The position numbers and the translations under genes are program-made. This document shows, one piece after another, positions 32,600 to 41,604 of a stretch of 64,000 bases of DNA (positions are counted from its first letter, which is position 1; the number at the start of each line of letters is the position of its first letter). The notes below the pieces were generated by a model, which did no database searches, was not told where the DNA came from, and saw only the letters and a list, made by a program, of their open reading frames with translations. The stretch is from a virus: IMG/VR virus record IMGVR_UViG_3300027763_002462, positions 45,456-109,455 of that record; one strand, written 5' to 3'.

Positions 32600-33300
32600 T
32601 GATAAACATACCTTTAACCAAGATTTTATTTTTAGATATCGAAACTGTCGGTATTCAACCAGATTGGGCATCTCTTGAGTCTAATAGACCTGAGCTGGCA
32701 TACCAATTTAAAAATTACCATGATTGGTTTCAAAAAAGATTTCCTGAAGATGCGGACAAACCTGTTGGAGATATGTTTGTAAACAGAGCGGCATTAGTTC
32801 CTGAGTTTGCAAGAATTGCTTGTGTTAGTGTTGCTTTTGTTACAGACAAAGGTGAAACTAAAATGCAATCATTCAGTGACCCTGACGAAAAAAAACTATT
32901 GGAGGAGGTTCAAAAACTGCTTAAACGAGTTGGAGAATTAAACTTTTTTTTATGTGGTCACAATGTTAAAGGATTTGATATTCCAATGTTGGCAAAAAGA
33001 ATGATGATGAATGGTATTCTTCCTCCAAAAATATTACCAGGTCATGACACTAAACCATGGGAAATTAAAGCTCTTGATACTAAAGAACTTTGGCAATACG
33101 GTGGATATGGTTCTATAGCATCATTAGAACTAATGTGTGTTTGTTTAGGTGTTGAGTCTTCTAAAAACATGGAGGTTACAGGTAATAAAGTTCACGAAGC
33201 GTTTTGGGTTAAAAAAGATATCTCAGGTATTGTTGAATATTGTGAGAAGGACGTATCGGTTTTAATCGACGTAATTAACAAACTATTAAAATTAAAATAA
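32599..33300 (+). CDS. DEDDy 3'-5' exonuclease (PolB-exonuclease-like)
   Basis: A 233-residue protein with the four acidic motifs of DnaQ-like exonucleases: LFLDIETVG, GHNVKGFDIPML, and YCEKDVSVL (DEDDy class). It resembles the stand-alone exonuclease family related to the PolB proofreading domain (PF10108 as I recall). It degrades single-stranded 3' ends, perhaps in replication or host-DNA scavenging. It overlaps the preceding gene by 1 nt and is an odd neighbour for sugar genes. Confidence 0.8.
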   Translation: MINIPLTKILFLDIETVGIQPDWASLESNRPELAYQFKNYHDWFQKRFPEDADKPVGDMFVNRAALVPEFARIACVSVAFVTDKGETKMQSFSDPDEKKLLEEVQKLLKRVGELNFFLCGHNVKGFDIPMLAKRMMMNGILPPKILPGHDTKPWEIKALDTKELWQYGGYGSIASLELMCVCLGVESSKNMEVTGNKVHEAFWVKKDISGIVEYCEKDVSVLIDVINKLLKLK

Positions 33301-33917
33301 TGCAACAAGGTAACGAAATAAAACCAGAGGTTTGGGCACAAGTTTTAGAACAATTTGAAAAGATAAAATCAGATTCAGGAATAGAACCTGAGTTAGATTA
33401 TATAAAACAATTAGAAGATATGTTGGGAATGTCAGTTGAAGAAATGAATAGAGAGACTGAAATAACCCTTAGAACTAAACGTCTTGGTGTTGAATTAATA
33501 CACGAAGATGCGAAATTTCCGTCTTACGCTTACCCATCTGATTCAGGTTTTGATTTATATTCAACAATAGATTATAAACTCTCCGCGTTTGGAAGAGCAT
33601 TAATTCCAACAGGTCTTAAGTTATCTATTCCTGATGAATATGAAATACAAGTTAGACCTAAAAGTGGTTTAGCTATAAACCAAGGATTAACAGTACTAAA
33701 TACACCAGGAACTGTGGATTCAGGTTATAACGGAGAAATTAAAGTGATTATGTTTAACACAAATAATCATGAAGTGATTGTAACCAAAGGAATGAAAATT
33801 GCTCAAGCTGTCTTATGTCCTGTTGTTAATGGTACTTTTGTACAATTAGAACAGATTGATAAAATTGAAGATAAAGACAGAGGAGATAAAGGATTTGGAA
33901 GTACGGGAATAATTTAA
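33300..33917 (+). CDS. dut: dUTPase with an N-terminal extension
   Basis: A 205-residue protein. The C-terminal about 145 residues carry the five trimeric dUTPase motifs: SDSGFDLYS, VRPKSGLAINQGLTVLN, GTVDSGYNGEIKV, KIAQAVLCPV and RGDKGFGSTG. The enzyme hydrolyses dUTP to dUMP and keeps uracil out of DNA. The first about 55 residues are an acidic helical extension not found in the usual about 150-residue enzyme. 1-nt overlap with the exonuclease gene. Confidence 0.92.
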   Translation: MQQGNEIKPEVWAQVLEQFEKIKSDSGIEPELDYIKQLEDMLGMSVEEMNRETEITLRTKRLGVELIHEDAKFPSYAYPSDSGFDLYSTIDYKLSAFGRALIPTGLKLSIPDEYEIQVRPKSGLAINQGLTVLNTPGTVDSGYNGEIKVIMFNTNNHEVIVTKGMKIAQAVLCPVVNGTFVQLEQIDKIEDKDRGDKGFGSTGII

Positions 33918-33921
33918 TTAT

Positions 33922-35550
33922 ATGATTACAATAGCATACTCAACAAGAGAGAGTAAACCAGAGTTTACAGAATATCTAAAAAAGAGTTCAGGTTTTAAAA
34001 AACTTGAGGTCATTGAAAAAGTTAACAACGGTGAGAAGTCTCTTGCCCAAGTTTATAATGAAGTCTTGTCAGAATCAAAGACTGACATTGTTGTGTTTTG
34101 TCATGATGATATATATTTTGATACAAATTCTTGGTATAACAAATTATTAAAACATTTTGAAAAAAGTGATTTTGGTATTCTTGGTATGGCAGGAACAACT
34201 CAAATGCCAAGTAGTGGAATGTGGTGGGAAGACAGAAGAAAGATGGTTGGCATTGTTAACCATGAAAGTGATGGAAAGAAATGGGAATCAAAATACTCAG
34301 AGTCCTTAGGTAACTCAATTATAGAAACAGTTGTTGTTGACGGTCTATTCATTGCAATTGACAAAAGAAAAATTAAAAAGAATTTTAACGAAGACTTTAA
34401 AGGGTTTCACTTTTATGATATTCCTTTTTGTTTTGAAAACCATATTGAAGGAGTTAAAGTTGGTGTTATTACTAATATTAGAATTACTCACAGGTCAATC
34501 GGTCAAACTAATGAACAATGGGAAGAGAACAGAAAATTGTTTGAATCAAAATACGCAAAAAATTTACCTGTTAAACTTAGCTACGACTCTCAAAGAAGAA
34601 TTAAAGTTTTAATATCATCTTTGTTTTTTAGAACTTTTACTGGTTCAGAATTATATATTTTTGAACTTGCAAAGAATTTAATTAAACAAAACTGTGATGT
34701 TACTGTTATGTCCCAAATAGGTGGGCCATTAACTGATATGGCAAAAAGATTAGGTATTAAATGTATATCATTTGAAGAAGCTCCTGGTTTTAAACTTGGT
34801 GATGGTAAATGGGGATTTAATACACCTGAAGGATTTAAAGTATCAACTGAAAATGTAATGTATCGTGTTTCTGAAGTTAACTTTGATATTATTCATATGC
34901 AACATAAACCTGTTGCCGAAAGAATGATTCAGTTTTATCCTGAGATAGATAAAATCTATTCTATTCATTCTGAAGTTATAGAATTAGAAGACCCTATCAA
35001 ACACGAATCAATTAAAAAGTATATTGCAATTAGACCTGAAATTAAGGACCACATTGTAGATAAATTTGAGATACCCGAAGAACAAATTGATATTATTTAT
35101 AATCCAATTGATAACGATAAATTCAAGCCAAAACCTTTAGTTAAAACAGAAAACTCTGTGTTATTTGTTGGTACCATAGATTACCTAAGAAAAGAGACCA
35201 TCTTAGATTTAATGGAAAGAACAAAAGAAGAAGGTAAAGAACTTTGGTTAGTAGGAGAAGATAAAGGAAATTATCTACAACAAGTTTTATTTGAACCTCA
35301 TGTAAAATATTTCCCTCCTACTTGGTCTGTAGAAAATTTCATATATAGATGTGAAGAAACTGCAGGAATTCAATTAGGAAGAACAACTATCGAAGGATGG
35401 ATGTGCGGAAAACCGAGTTGGATTTATAAAGTAGATTCAGGTGGATTTATTTTATCAAAAGAAAAATTCGAACCTCCTGTAGACGTAGAGAAATACTTTT
35501 CCTCTAACGTCGCAAAACAAATAAAAGAAGAGTATCAAAAAATCCTTTAA
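33922..35550 (+). CDS. Two-domain glycosyltransferase (GT-A plus GT-B)
   Basis: A 542-residue fusion. Residues 1-215 are a GT2-like domain (ITIAYSTRES, LAQVYNEVLSESKTDIVVFCHDDIYFDTNSW with the acidic HDD motif). Residues 225-542 are a GT4-like domain (LISSLFFRTFTGSELYIFELAKNL, VLFVGTIDYLRKETILDL, LGRTTIEGWMCGKPSWIYKV). Such two-headed enzymes add two sugars in turn, or one domain is regulatory. Acceptor unknown. Confidence 0.75.
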   Translation: MITIAYSTRESKPEFTEYLKKSSGFKKLEVIEKVNNGEKSLAQVYNEVLSESKTDIVVFCHDDIYFDTNSWYNKLLKHFEKSDFGILGMAGTTQMPSSGMWWEDRRKMVGIVNHESDGKKWESKYSESLGNSIIETVVVDGLFIAIDKRKIKKNFNEDFKGFHFYDIPFCFENHIEGVKVGVITNIRITHRSIGQTNEQWEENRKLFESKYAKNLPVKLSYDSQRRIKVLISSLFFRTFTGSELYIFELAKNLIKQNCDVTVMSQIGGPLTDMAKRLGIKCISFEEAPGFKLGDGKWGFNTPEGFKVSTENVMYRVSEVNFDIIHMQHKPVAERMIQFYPEIDKIYSIHSEVIELEDPIKHESIKKYIAIRPEIKDHIVDKFEIPEEQIDIIYNPIDNDKFKPKPLVKTENSVLFVGTIDYLRKETILDLMERTKEEGKELWLVGEDKGNYLQQVLFEPHVKYFPPTWSVENFIYRCEETAGIQLGRTTIEGWMCGKPSWIYKVDSGGFILSKEKFEPPVDVEKYFSSNVAKQIKEEYQKIL

Positions 35551-36353
35551 TGAATAGAATTATTGACTATGAAAACTTATCCATAAAAATACAAGATTGG
35601 ATTAAGTCTTACGTAAATGAAAATGGAATATCTACCTTAGTAGTAGGTGTTTCAGGTGGAATAGATTCAGCAGTAGTATCAACATTATGTGCTGAAACAG
35701 GAATACCAACTATTGTTGTTGGAATGCCAATAAACTCAAGTCCTGAAAATACAAAGTTATCTGACTTACAAATTTCACTTTTAAGCGCAAAATATGATAA
35801 CGTTGAGGGATACTATATAGATTTATCTCCTGTATTCGAATCATTTAAATCTCACAAAGCATTTGATAAAAGGTTTAACTCTGAACTTGGATTTGCAAAT
35901 ACAAAATCAAGATTACGGATGGTGTCTCTTTATCAAATAGCGGCTTCATCTGGTGGTATTGTAATCGGTACAGGAAATAAAGTTGAAGACTTCGGTGTTG
36001 GATTTTATACTAAGTACGGTGATGGAGGAGTAGATATTTCCCCAATCGCAGATTTATATAAATCAGAAGTTAGAGAGTTAGGTAAGTTATTAGGAGTACC
36101 TCAAGATATAATTAACGCTGAACCTACAGATGGTTTATGGGAAGACAATAGAGTTGACGAAACGCAAATAGGTTCAACTTATGATGAGCTTGAGTGGGCT
36201 ATGGAATATGGTATGAATAAGTGGTCAGAACAACTAGAGTTAACAGAAAAAGAAAAAACAATACTTACAACTTACGCAAACTTCAACACAAAAAATAAAC
36301 ATAAAATGGTTTCAATACCAATTTTTGATTTAAAAGAAAATAATGTCATATGA
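35550..36353 (+). CDS. nadE: NH3-dependent NAD+ synthetase
   Basis: A 267-residue protein. The PP-loop SGGIDSAVVSTL, GTGNKVEDFGVGFYTKYGDGGVDISPIADLYKSEVRELGKLLG and EPTDGLW are NadE signatures, and no glutaminase domain is present, so ammonia is the nitrogen donor. It turns deamido-NAD into NAD+. Nearby NAD-using enzymes (UDP-glucose dehydrogenase, epimerase, MDR dehydrogenase) may create demand; countering NAD-depleting defences is another possibility. 1-nt overlap with the previous gene and 4-nt with the next. Confidence 0.92.
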   Translation: MNRIIDYENLSIKIQDWIKSYVNENGISTLVVGVSGGIDSAVVSTLCAETGIPTIVVGMPINSSPENTKLSDLQISLLSAKYDNVEGYYIDLSPVFESFKSHKAFDKRFNSELGFANTKSRLRMVSLYQIAASSGGIVIGTGNKVEDFGVGFYTKYGDGGVDISPIADLYKSEVRELGKLLGVPQDIINAEPTDGLWEDNRVDETQIGSTYDELEWAMEYGMNKWSEQLELTEKEKTILTTYANFNTKNKHKMVSIPIFDLKENNVI

Positions 36354-37510
36354 AAATAGGGATTATTGGAGCTGGAAGATTAGGATTAACTTTCGCTTTA
36401 TTATGTGAGAAGGCAGGATACAATGTACTCGTGTCTGATAAAAGAGAAGATTATGTACAAAATTTAAATCAAGGTGTTTGTTTAACAAATGAACCTCATA
36501 TTCAAAAAATGTTATTTGAGGTACATGATTTTAGCGCTACTACAGACAATGTTGAAGTAATTAAACAATGTGATGTAATATTCACATTTGTTGCCACCCC
36601 ATCAACTATGGATGGTAATTATGATACATCCAAAGTTTTTGAGGTTGCTAATGATTTTTTCACGGTTTCTCAATTGAATTTACCTATTCACGATAAAAAA
36701 TTTATAATTGGATGTACGACTAATCCTGGTGACACTGAACAAATTCAAAAGAAACTTGCGGTCTTCAATACTCAAGTCGCATACAATCCAGAGTTTATTG
36801 CCCAAGGAGAAATTGTAAAAGGACTTGAACAATCTGATATTGTTTTGATTGGAACTGATTATCCTGAATTAGGAAATTTTTTAGTTAAAATTTACGAAAG
36901 AATACAAACCACTTCTGTCAATGCTCATATTATGAGCCCAAAGGCTGCAGAAATTACAAAAATAGGAATTAATTGTTTTTTAACTACTAAAATTAGTTAC
37001 GCCAATATGATGGGTGATATCCTAATGAAATCAGGATTAAACTTAGAAATTGACACAGTATTAAGTGCGATAGGTGGAGATACAAGAGTTGGTAAAAAAT
37101 ATATGAAATATGGGTTTGGATTTGGTGGACCTTGTCTTCCAAGAGATAATCGAGCATTAGGATATTATGCTAAGAACTTAGGTATGGAATTAAATTTACC
37201 ATTAACTGTAGATGACTTTAATACAGAACATGCTGCGTTCCTAAAAACCCATTACATATCATTAAACCCTAATAAAGAAGTTCCATTTGTTATGAATTAC
37301 ATAACATATAAAAGAGGTACGGATATTTTAGAAGAATCCCAACAATTCAAATTATGTGTAGATTTATTAGAAGAAGGTTATTCGGTTAATGTTATTGAAA
37401 TTGATGAGGTTGTTAAAAATTTACAATCATTAAGTGAATCTTATAATGGTAGACTTAAATTTTATAAACAAGGTACAACACCTGAAGGATACGTTATTAA
37501 TTTACAATGA
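36350..37510 (+). CDS. UDP-glucose/GDP-mannose 6-dehydrogenase family
   Basis: A 386-residue protein. The NAD-binding start MKIGIIGAGRLGLTFALL, the VATPS segment, and YNPEFIAQGEIV are conserved, and the catalytic cysteine lies in FGFGGPCLPRDNRAL. The enzyme oxidises C6 of a nucleotide hexose in two steps, yielding a uronic acid such as UDP-glucuronate. Length is typical (about 390-430). Which sugar is used cannot be read from the sequence. Confidence 0.88.
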   Translation: MKIGIIGAGRLGLTFALLCEKAGYNVLVSDKREDYVQNLNQGVCLTNEPHIQKMLFEVHDFSATTDNVEVIKQCDVIFTFVATPSTMDGNYDTSKVFEVANDFFTVSQLNLPIHDKKFIIGCTTNPGDTEQIQKKLAVFNTQVAYNPEFIAQGEIVKGLEQSDIVLIGTDYPELGNFLVKIYERIQTTSVNAHIMSPKAAEITKIGINCFLTTKISYANMMGDILMKSGLNLEIDTVLSAIGGDTRVGKKYMKYGFGFGGPCLPRDNRALGYYAKNLGMELNLPLTVDDFNTEHAAFLKTHYISLNPNKEVPFVMNYITYKRGTDILEESQQFKLCVDLLEEGYSVNVIEIDEVVKNLQSLSESYNGRLKFYKQGTTPEGYVINLQ

Positions 37511-38235
37511 TAAAATTTGTTTGTTGTTTTTGGAACGCAGAAAATTACATTAAAAATTGCATTAGAACTTTAAAATCCCAAAAAGATATAGAGTTTGAAG
37601 TTTATTTAATTGATGATATATCAACAGATAATACGGTTGAATTGGTTAAAAATTTAATAGAAGGAGACAATAGGTTTAAACTTATAGTTAATACAGAAAA
37701 AAAATTTAAACTAAAAAATTTAGATGAATTAATATCAACTTTTGATGATGAAGATATTGTAATTGAAATTGATGGTGATGATTTTTTACTTAACAGTGAT
37801 GTTGTTGGAGATATAAGAAAAGTTTATTCTAATAATAAAGTTTGGTTAACTAACGGTTCATTTATGTACTCCGATGGAAATCCAGGGTTTTCATCGGAAT
37901 GTAATCCAGATACTGTAAGAAAAGATACATTTAGATTCTCACATTTAAGAACATGGAAAACATTTTTATGGAAATCAATTCCTCAAGATTATTTACGGGA
38001 CGATGATGGAAGTTATTTCAAATCAGCGGCAGATGTTGCATACACATTTTCATTATTAGAATTGGCAGGCAAAGAGAATTATAGATTTTTACCAAACCTA
38101 TATTATGTTTATAACGCGGGTTCCCCGTACAATGACCATAAGGTCGGAAGTGCAACAGGTGGAGGTCACCAAGAACAAGAAAGATGTTCAAACATAATAA
38201 GAAATAAAACCAAATTAAAAAAATTAATTAGATGA
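37507..38235 (+). CDS. GT2-family glycosyltransferase
   Basis: A 242-residue protein with IKFVCCFWNAENYIKNCIRTLKSQ, a DDISTDNTV nucleotide-sugar motif and EIDGDDFLL as the metal-binding DxD. Single GT-A domain without membrane segments, so it acts in the cytosol. Overlaps of 4 nt with both neighbours. Confidence 0.82.
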   Translation: MIKFVCCFWNAENYIKNCIRTLKSQKDIEFEVYLIDDISTDNTVELVKNLIEGDNRFKLIVNTEKKFKLKNLDELISTFDDEDIVIEIDGDDFLLNSDVVGDIRKVYSNNKVWLTNGSFMYSDGNPGFSSECNPDTVRKDTFRFSHLRTWKTFLWKSIPQDYLRDDDGSYFKSAADVAYTFSLLELAGKENYRFLPNLYYVYNAGSPYNDHKVGSATGGGHQEQERCSNIIRNKTKLKKLIR

Positions 38236-39041
38236 GTAATTTAATATCATGTAATTTAATGGGTGGACTGGGAAATCAAATGTTCCAAGCAGCGCACGCA
38301 TTATCACACGCAATGAAATTGAACAGAGAGGCTGTTTTTGTACCACGTTCTTGGACACCAATGCAAGGAAGACAAACAGAAAACTACCTTAATAATATCT
38401 TTAGAAACATGAAATTCATTGACAGTATTGACGGATTTGAAAAAGTTAGTGAAGGCCCATGGGAATATATTGATGTTTACGCTAAAGACCACGACACTGT
38501 CTTTGACGGGTACTTTCAAAGTAGCAAAAACTTCTTTGGTTATAATGACGAGATTAGAAAAATCTTTGCTCCAACAGAAGAATTTATTCAAGAGATGTAT
38601 GAAAAACATCCTGAACTAAAACAAGAGAATACTTTATCAGTTCACATTCGTAGAGGTGATTGTTTTATGAATCCTGACATTCATCCAATTGCAAATGAAG
38701 TATACATTGAAAGAGCACTTAAAGAAATTGGGGAATATTCTCACGTATTTGTTTTTAGTGATGACAAAGATTGGGTTAAAGAAAATCTTAAATTTGATAA
38801 TGTAACTTACGTTGAAGATGATGATTATAGAGAGATGTGGCTAATGTCATTATGTAAAAACCATATCATGGTTAACTCTACATTCTCATGGTGGGGTACA
38901 TTTTTGAATCCTAACCCTAATAAGAAAATCGTGGCTCCTTCAATTTGGTTTGGACCAAGAGGACCAAGAAACTATAAAGACATATACGAACCTAATTGGA
39001 TTGTATTAGAAGTAAAATACGAAGACGGATGGTTAAGTTAA
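38232..39041 (+). CDS. Alpha-1,2-fucosyltransferase-type (GT11)
   Basis: A 269-residue protein. It opens with the GT11 pattern MGGLGNQMFQAAHALSHA and has the nucleotide-binding motif SVHIRRGDCF, then MVNSTFSWWGTFLN and IVAPSIWFGP, all typical of family 11. The donor is normally GDP-L-fucose. No GDP-fucose synthesis genes are in the window, but a GDP-mannose 3,5-epimerase-like gene is, so GDP-L-galactose is a possible donor (inference). Confidence 0.88.
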   Translation: MSNLISCNLMGGLGNQMFQAAHALSHAMKLNREAVFVPRSWTPMQGRQTENYLNNIFRNMKFIDSIDGFEKVSEGPWEYIDVYAKDHDTVFDGYFQSSKNFFGYNDEIRKIFAPTEEFIQEMYEKHPELKQENTLSVHIRRGDCFMNPDIHPIANEVYIERALKEIGEYSHVFVFSDDKDWVKENLKFDNVTYVEDDDYREMWLMSLCKNHIMVNSTFSWWGTFLNPNPNKKIVAPSIWFGPRGPRNYKDIYEPNWIVLEVKYEDGWLS

Positions 39042-39847
39042 ACATGCTCTCAAGAAACTTTTCTCATGACAAAGGTTCAACCGCAAATAAACCACCAGTT
39101 CTTGTTGAATGGTGTTTTAATAGTTATGACAACGATATTTCAGTTTATTTAGATAATGATTTATTTAAAGGAATTGAAGACCACAAAGTTGATGGTGGTA
39201 ACAAAAAAAAGTTTCTTTGGGTTATTGAATCCAGAAAATTTGATGGGGGAGCTGTAGATAACATTAAAAAACATTTAGATGAAGTTCTTGAAACTTTTGA
39301 ACAAATTTGGACACACAATGATGAATTGTTACAGTTAAGCCCAAAGTTTAAATGGACTCCCGCATATGGTAGTTATATTAAAAATTTTGGTATACATTCA
39401 AAAACTAAGATGGCATCTATGATTACATCAAATAAAAGATGGACACACCAACATGAAATCAGACATGATTTTGCAATGGCAAACCAAGATAAGATTGATG
39501 TTTTTGGCAGGGGTATTCAAGAAATACCGAATAAAGAAATTGGATTAGTTGATTACCGTTTTTCATTTTGTGTTGAGAACGATACATACGATACGTATTT
39601 TACTGAAAAAATATTAGATTGTTTTGCAACAGGAACAATTCCAATTTATATGGGTACACCAAAAGTTACAGAATATTTTAATTCAGATGGGATTATATTT
39701 TTTGATGGAACCTTTGATATTACAACACTAACTGAAGAGCTTTATAATTCAAAAATAGAAGCTATTAAAGATAATTATGATAGAGTACAAAAATACAGTG
39801 TTCTTGATGATTGGATTTTTGAAAATCACTTAAAAGATTATGTCTAA
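39029..39847 (+). CDS. Alpha-1,3-fucosyltransferase-type (GT10)
   Basis: About 272 residues from ATG 39029; alternative starts at 38996 and 39044 exist, and 39029 was chosen for a modest 13-nt overlap. The diagnostic C-terminal motif is FSFCVENDTYDTYFTEKILDCFATGTIPIYMG, the GT10 donor-binding segment. FLWVIESRKF earlier fits the acceptor half. It probably attaches fucose or a fucose-like sugar in alpha-1,3 linkage. It follows the GT11 gene directly, so the two may act on the same glycan. Confidence 0.82.
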   Translation: MVKLNMLSRNFSHDKGSTANKPPVLVEWCFNSYDNDISVYLDNDLFKGIEDHKVDGGNKKKFLWVIESRKFDGGAVDNIKKHLDEVLETFEQIWTHNDELLQLSPKFKWTPAYGSYIKNFGIHSKTKMASMITSNKRWTHQHEIRHDFAMANQDKIDVFGRGIQEIPNKEIGLVDYRFSFCVENDTYDTYFTEKILDCFATGTIPIYMGTPKVTEYFNSDGIIFFDGTFDITTLTEELYNSKIEAIKDNYDRVQKYSVLDDWIFENHLKDYV

Positions 39848-40547
39848 AATTTGTTTAATAAGACAACCCGCAGGAATTGGAGATATTTTCTTCACTCAAA
39901 AAATTGCCAAAGATTTAATATCTAAAGGATATGAAGTTTGGTGGCCAGTAATTCAACAGTTTGAATTTATCAAAAACTATATTAAAGTTGATGGACTGAA
40001 ATTTGTAACTGAAAATGAAAATTTCCCTCACAAGAACATATATTTGGAAGGATATAGTAAACCAGTACAAATTTCCGATGATTCAATTTACCTACCAATA
40101 CAACATTTTGATAGACATTTCCCCGATATTTCTGTTATGCAGGCGAAATATAAGATGGTGAGTATGGACTCATCTGATTGGTTAGATTATTTCGAATTTG
40201 AAAGAAATTTAGAAAGAGAACAAAAACTTATTGACCACTATGGTGTTCAAGATAAAGAATTTGTTTTTGTTAACAGAATGTTTGGTTCTCCTCCACATTC
40301 AAAACCATGTCCACATATGGGAGAATATGAAAACTCAGTCGAGATGGAATATCTTGGTTGGGATAATTTATTTGATTGGATTGGACTTTTATTAAAGGCT
40401 AAACACATTTATACCGTAGAGACATCAATTCTCTACATAATCTCAAAACTTGGTTTAAAAAATGTTACGGTTTATTCAAGGCATAATCCACCAAGTTTTC
40501 ATCAAGTCGAACATATTTTCGACAAAGATTTAACATACATATTATGA
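39840..40547 (+). CDS. Heptosyltransferase-like (GT9-type) protein
   Basis: A 235-residue protein. KICLIRQPAGIGDIFFTQKIAKDL is like the N-terminal loop of GT9 heptosyltransferases ('GxGDxx'), and VETSILYIISKLGLKNVTVYSRHNP like their C-terminal donor-side segment. It is shorter than typical GT9 (about 320), so it may be reduced or diverged. Overlaps of 8 and 4 nt with neighbours. Confidence 0.5.
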   Translation: MSKICLIRQPAGIGDIFFTQKIAKDLISKGYEVWWPVIQQFEFIKNYIKVDGLKFVTENENFPHKNIYLEGYSKPVQISDDSIYLPIQHFDRHFPDISVMQAKYKMVSMDSSDWLDYFEFERNLEREQKLIDHYGVQDKEFVFVNRMFGSPPHSKPCPHMGEYENSVEMEYLGWDNLFDWIGLLLKAKHIYTVETSILYIISKLGLKNVTVYSRHNPPSFHQVEHIFDKDLTYIL

Positions 40548-40927
40548 TTCAAGCACCAGTAAGTGTTGGTGAGTTAATTGACAAATTATCTATCTTACAC
40601 GTAAAACAAACAAAAATAACTAATGAAGAAAAGTTAGAATACATAAATAAGGAATTTGAACTCCTTTACAATTTATCATCAGGTTATTTAAACGAACCTG
40701 AAATTGAATCTTTATATCATCAATTAGTTGACATCAACACAAAACTTTGGGATATTGAAGATAGGCTAAGAGTATTAGAAACCGAAAAAAGATTTGAGGG
40801 TGAGTTCATCGATTTTGCAAGAAAAGTTTATTTCACAAACGATGAAAGGTTTAGATTAAAAAACGAAATTAATAAATTCACTGATTCTGAAATCAGAGAA
40901 GTAAAAGAATATGTAAAATATAAATAA
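40544..40927 (+). CDS. DUF6165-like small protein of LPS loci
   Basis: A 127-residue helical protein (APVSVGELIDKLSILHVKQTKI, LWDIEDRLRVLE, FARKVYFTNDERFRLKNEIN). This pattern is found as small proteins beside heptosyltransferase-like genes in bacterial surface-sugar loci (DUF6165 as I recall). Function unknown; pairing with the GT9-like gene upstream is conserved here. Confidence 0.6.
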   Translation: MIQAPVSVGELIDKLSILHVKQTKITNEEKLEYINKEFELLYNLSSGYLNEPEIESLYHQLVDINTKLWDIEDRLRVLETEKRFEGEFIDFARKVYFTNDERFRLKNEINKFTDSEIREVKEYVKYK

Positions 40928-40928
40928 T

Positions 40929-41600
40929 ATGATAGATAATATAAAAGAAGCATTAAAAAACTATTTTGAAGACGAAAGTTTAATTAACCCAGAAGGAACT
41001 CCTAGTTCTGAAACAGGGTATCCTGAAAGAGACGTTAATTGGATGAAAGAAAATTTAATTCCAAAAATTGAAAATTTAATTGATAAAAATATCAATAAAA
41101 ATTGTTTGGATGTTGGTTGTGCTCAAGGGTATTTTACCAGAGTTTTAAGTGAAACTTTTGAAAAAACTTATGGAATTGATTTATCCAATAATAGAATCAA
41201 TTACGCTAAACAATATGAAAAAGAAAATTTAAAATTTGTCCAATCCGATTTAACGGAAAGTTTTGCAGATAAGTTTCCAGTTAAATTTGATTTCATGTTT
41301 ACCAATGCAGTTCTTCCTCACATTCCTTTAGAATTTAAATCAGATGTTTTTAAAAATTTAGCTGAGGTTGCAAATACAGGTTGTATTTTTGTTATGTATG
41401 ATGGGATGTTAAATGACGATGGTACTCATAAACACGATAAAAATAAACAAGCAAATTTTGAAAATTGGCATAGTAAAGAAATAATTAGAGTTGTTTTTAT
41501 AAGTGAAAAATGGATTCGTGAAAACGCAACAGATTGGGAAATTGTTCAAATTAATAACATTGGTCTTGGTACAGAAGAAATAATATTAAAAAGAAAGTAA
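40929..41600 (+). CDS. SAM-dependent methyltransferase
   Basis: A 223-residue class I methyltransferase: NCLDVGCAQGYFTRVL (motif I), YGIDLSNNRINYAK (post I) and FMFTNAVLPHI. It may methylate a sugar or amino sugar as in other surface-glycan loci. Single domain, no membrane segment. Confidence 0.78.
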   Translation: MIDNIKEALKNYFEDESLINPEGTPSSETGYPERDVNWMKENLIPKIENLIDKNINKNCLDVGCAQGYFTRVLSETFEKTYGIDLSNNRINYAKQYEKENLKFVQSDLTESFADKFPVKFDFMFTNAVLPHIPLEFKSDVFKNLAEVANTGCIFVMYDGMLNDDGTHKHDKNKQANFENWHSKEIIRVVFISEKWIRENATDWEIVQINNIGLGTEEIILKRK

Positions 41601-41604
41601 TATT

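Noticed and set aside
35550-36353. NadE-like sugar amidotransferase (WbpG type) instead of NAD synthetase
   Set aside because: The GTGNKVED and DISPIADLYKSEVRELG segments are those of true NadE.
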